NCBI GenBank assembly: GCA_024404295.1
Contig: JAKSQE010000086.1
Span: 1-5,876 of the forward strand
DNA: 5,876 nt
Direction: 5' to 3'
DNA from: Oscillibacter sp.
GTDB lineage: Bacteria; Bacillota; Clostridia; Oscillospirales; Oscillospiraceae
Of the stretch, positions 5,141 to 5,876 are shown piece by piece. How positions within the stretch are numbered: the first letter of the stretch is position 1; each line of letters starts with the position of its first letter. The notes under the pieces were generated by a model. That model worked only from the letters and a program-made list of their open reading frames with translations, had not been told where the DNA came from and ran no database searches. Position numbers and translations under genes: made by a program.

Positions 5141-5876
5141 ATGAATGAAATGGAACTGAAATACGGTTGTAACCCAAATCAGAAGCCTTCCCGCATCTTT
5201 ATGAAGGACGGCAGCGAGCTGCCCATCAAGGTGCTCAACGGCAAGCCCGGCTACATCAATCTGTTGGACGCTTTCAACTCCTGGCAGCTGGTCAAGGAGC
5301 TGAAGGAGGCCACCGGTCTGCCTTCCGCCGCCAGCTTTAAGCACGTTTCTCCTGCCGGTGCTGCTGTGGGTCTGCCTCTCAGCGAGACCGACAAGAAGAT
5401 GTACTTCGTGGACGTGGAGAAGGAATTGTCTCCCATTGCCTGCGCTTACATCCGTGCCCGCGGCGCTGACCGCCTGTGCTCCTACGGTGACTGGGCCGCT
5501 CTGTCCGATATTTGCGATGCTGACACCGCAAATTATCTGAAACCTGAGGTCTCCGATGGTATCATTGCGCCCGGCTATACGCCCGAGGCTTTGGAGATCT
5601 TGAAGTCTAAGAAGAAGGGCGGCTATAATGTGGTCGAGATCGACCCCAATTACGTTCCCGCTCTGTTGGAGTGCAAGGACGTGTTCGGCGTGACCTTCGA
5701 GCAGGGCCACAACAACTTCAAGATCGACGAAGCGTTGCTTCAGAACATTGTCACCGATAACAAAGAACTGCCCGAGCAGGCCAAGATCGACATGATCGTG
5801 GCGCTGATCACGCTGAAATATACCCAGTCCAACTCCGTCTGCTACGTCAAGGACGGGCAGGCCATCGGCGTGGGCG
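5141..5876 (+). CDS. purH: AICAR transformylase, standalone, partial at right edge
   Basis: This is the 5' part (245 codons) of a gene that continues beyond the window. It encodes the enzyme that formylates AICAR to FAICAR with 10-formyl-THF, the second folate-dependent step of the pathway. The protein begins directly at the transformylase domain: LKYGCNPNQ (6-14), GKPGYINLLDAFNSWQLVKE (34-53), the catalytic Lys67-His68 in FKHVSPAGAAVG (66-77), ARGAD (106-110), SDGIIAPGY (138-146) and KYTQSNSVCYVKDGQ (226-240). Asn231 corresponds to the substrate-binding Asn431 of avian ATIC, and Lys67-His68 to Lys266-His267. The N-terminal MGS-like cyclohydrolase domain of bifunctional PurH (about 200 residues) is absent, because ATG 5141 follows the cyclohydrolase stop by three bases. 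GGGGGA (5128-5133) may serve as a ribosome site. The symbol refers only to the transformylase half of PurH. The full length is probably near 390 residues. Confidence 0.94.
   Translation, partial: MNEMELKYGCNPNQKPSRIFMKDGSELPIKVLNGKPGYINLLDAFNSWQLVKELKEATGLPSAASFKHVSPAGAAVGLPLSETDKKMYFVDVEKELSPIACAYIRARGADRLCSYGDWAALSDICDADTANYLKPEVSDGIIAPGYTPEALEILKSKKKGGYNVVEIDPNYVPALLECKDVFGVTFEQGHNNFKIDEALLQNIVTDNKELPEQAKIDMIVALITLKYTQSNSVCYVKDGQAIGVG

Overview
This window is the 5' end of a de novo purine biosynthesis operon, all on the + strand: a regulated leader, then purE, purC, a purF-like gene, purM, purN, an archaeal-type IMP cyclohydrolase (purO-like), and a standalone AICAR transformylase that runs off the right edge. 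The gene content, tight packing, GGAGG-type ribosome binding sites and family subtypes suggest a Clostridia genome, most likely an Oscillospiraceae/Ruminococcaceae-type gut bacterium. The lineage is inferred from protein style, not from a marker gene.

Bases 1-191 form the control region. An extended -10 promoter (about 24-32) is followed by an RNA leader (43-133) that I read as a ZTP (pfl-motif) riboswitch. It has a P1 helix, the GTGACTGA and GGGGGAGCG core strings, a linker hairpin, a P3 hairpin, and a loop pairing of GACGG (59-63) with CCGTC (122-126). The 3' part of this aptamer is also the 5' arm of a strong intrinsic terminator (126-174). Ligand binding should therefore prevent termination and switch the operon on. 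The purE ribosome binding site lies directly after the terminator U-tract.

Bases 192-5876 are almost entirely coding. The genes are separated by 38 bases or fewer, and purM and purN share one base. The products cover PRPP to phosphoribosylamine (PurF-like), GAR formylation (PurN), AIR synthesis (PurM), AIR carboxylation (PurE), SAICAR synthesis (PurC), AICAR formylation and IMP ring closure. PurD, PurL/PurQ/PurS, PurB and PurK are not in the window and must be encoded elsewhere or downstream.

Three enzymes are non-standard. The PurF-like protein keeps its PRPP site and four putative Fe-S cysteines but has lost the nucleophilic Cys and the other glutaminase residues I could place, so it cannot be an ordinary glutamine-dependent PurF. 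The last two steps, usually done by the bifunctional PurH, are split between a PurO-type cyclohydrolase and a standalone transformylase that resembles the C-terminal domain of animal ATIC more than the E. coli PurH domain. PurC is also divergent, with a changed substrate-loop motif and a short C-terminus. The regulatory logic is coherent: ZTP accumulates when 10-formyl-THF is short, and the operon it would induce encodes both 10-formyl-THF-dependent purine enzymes.
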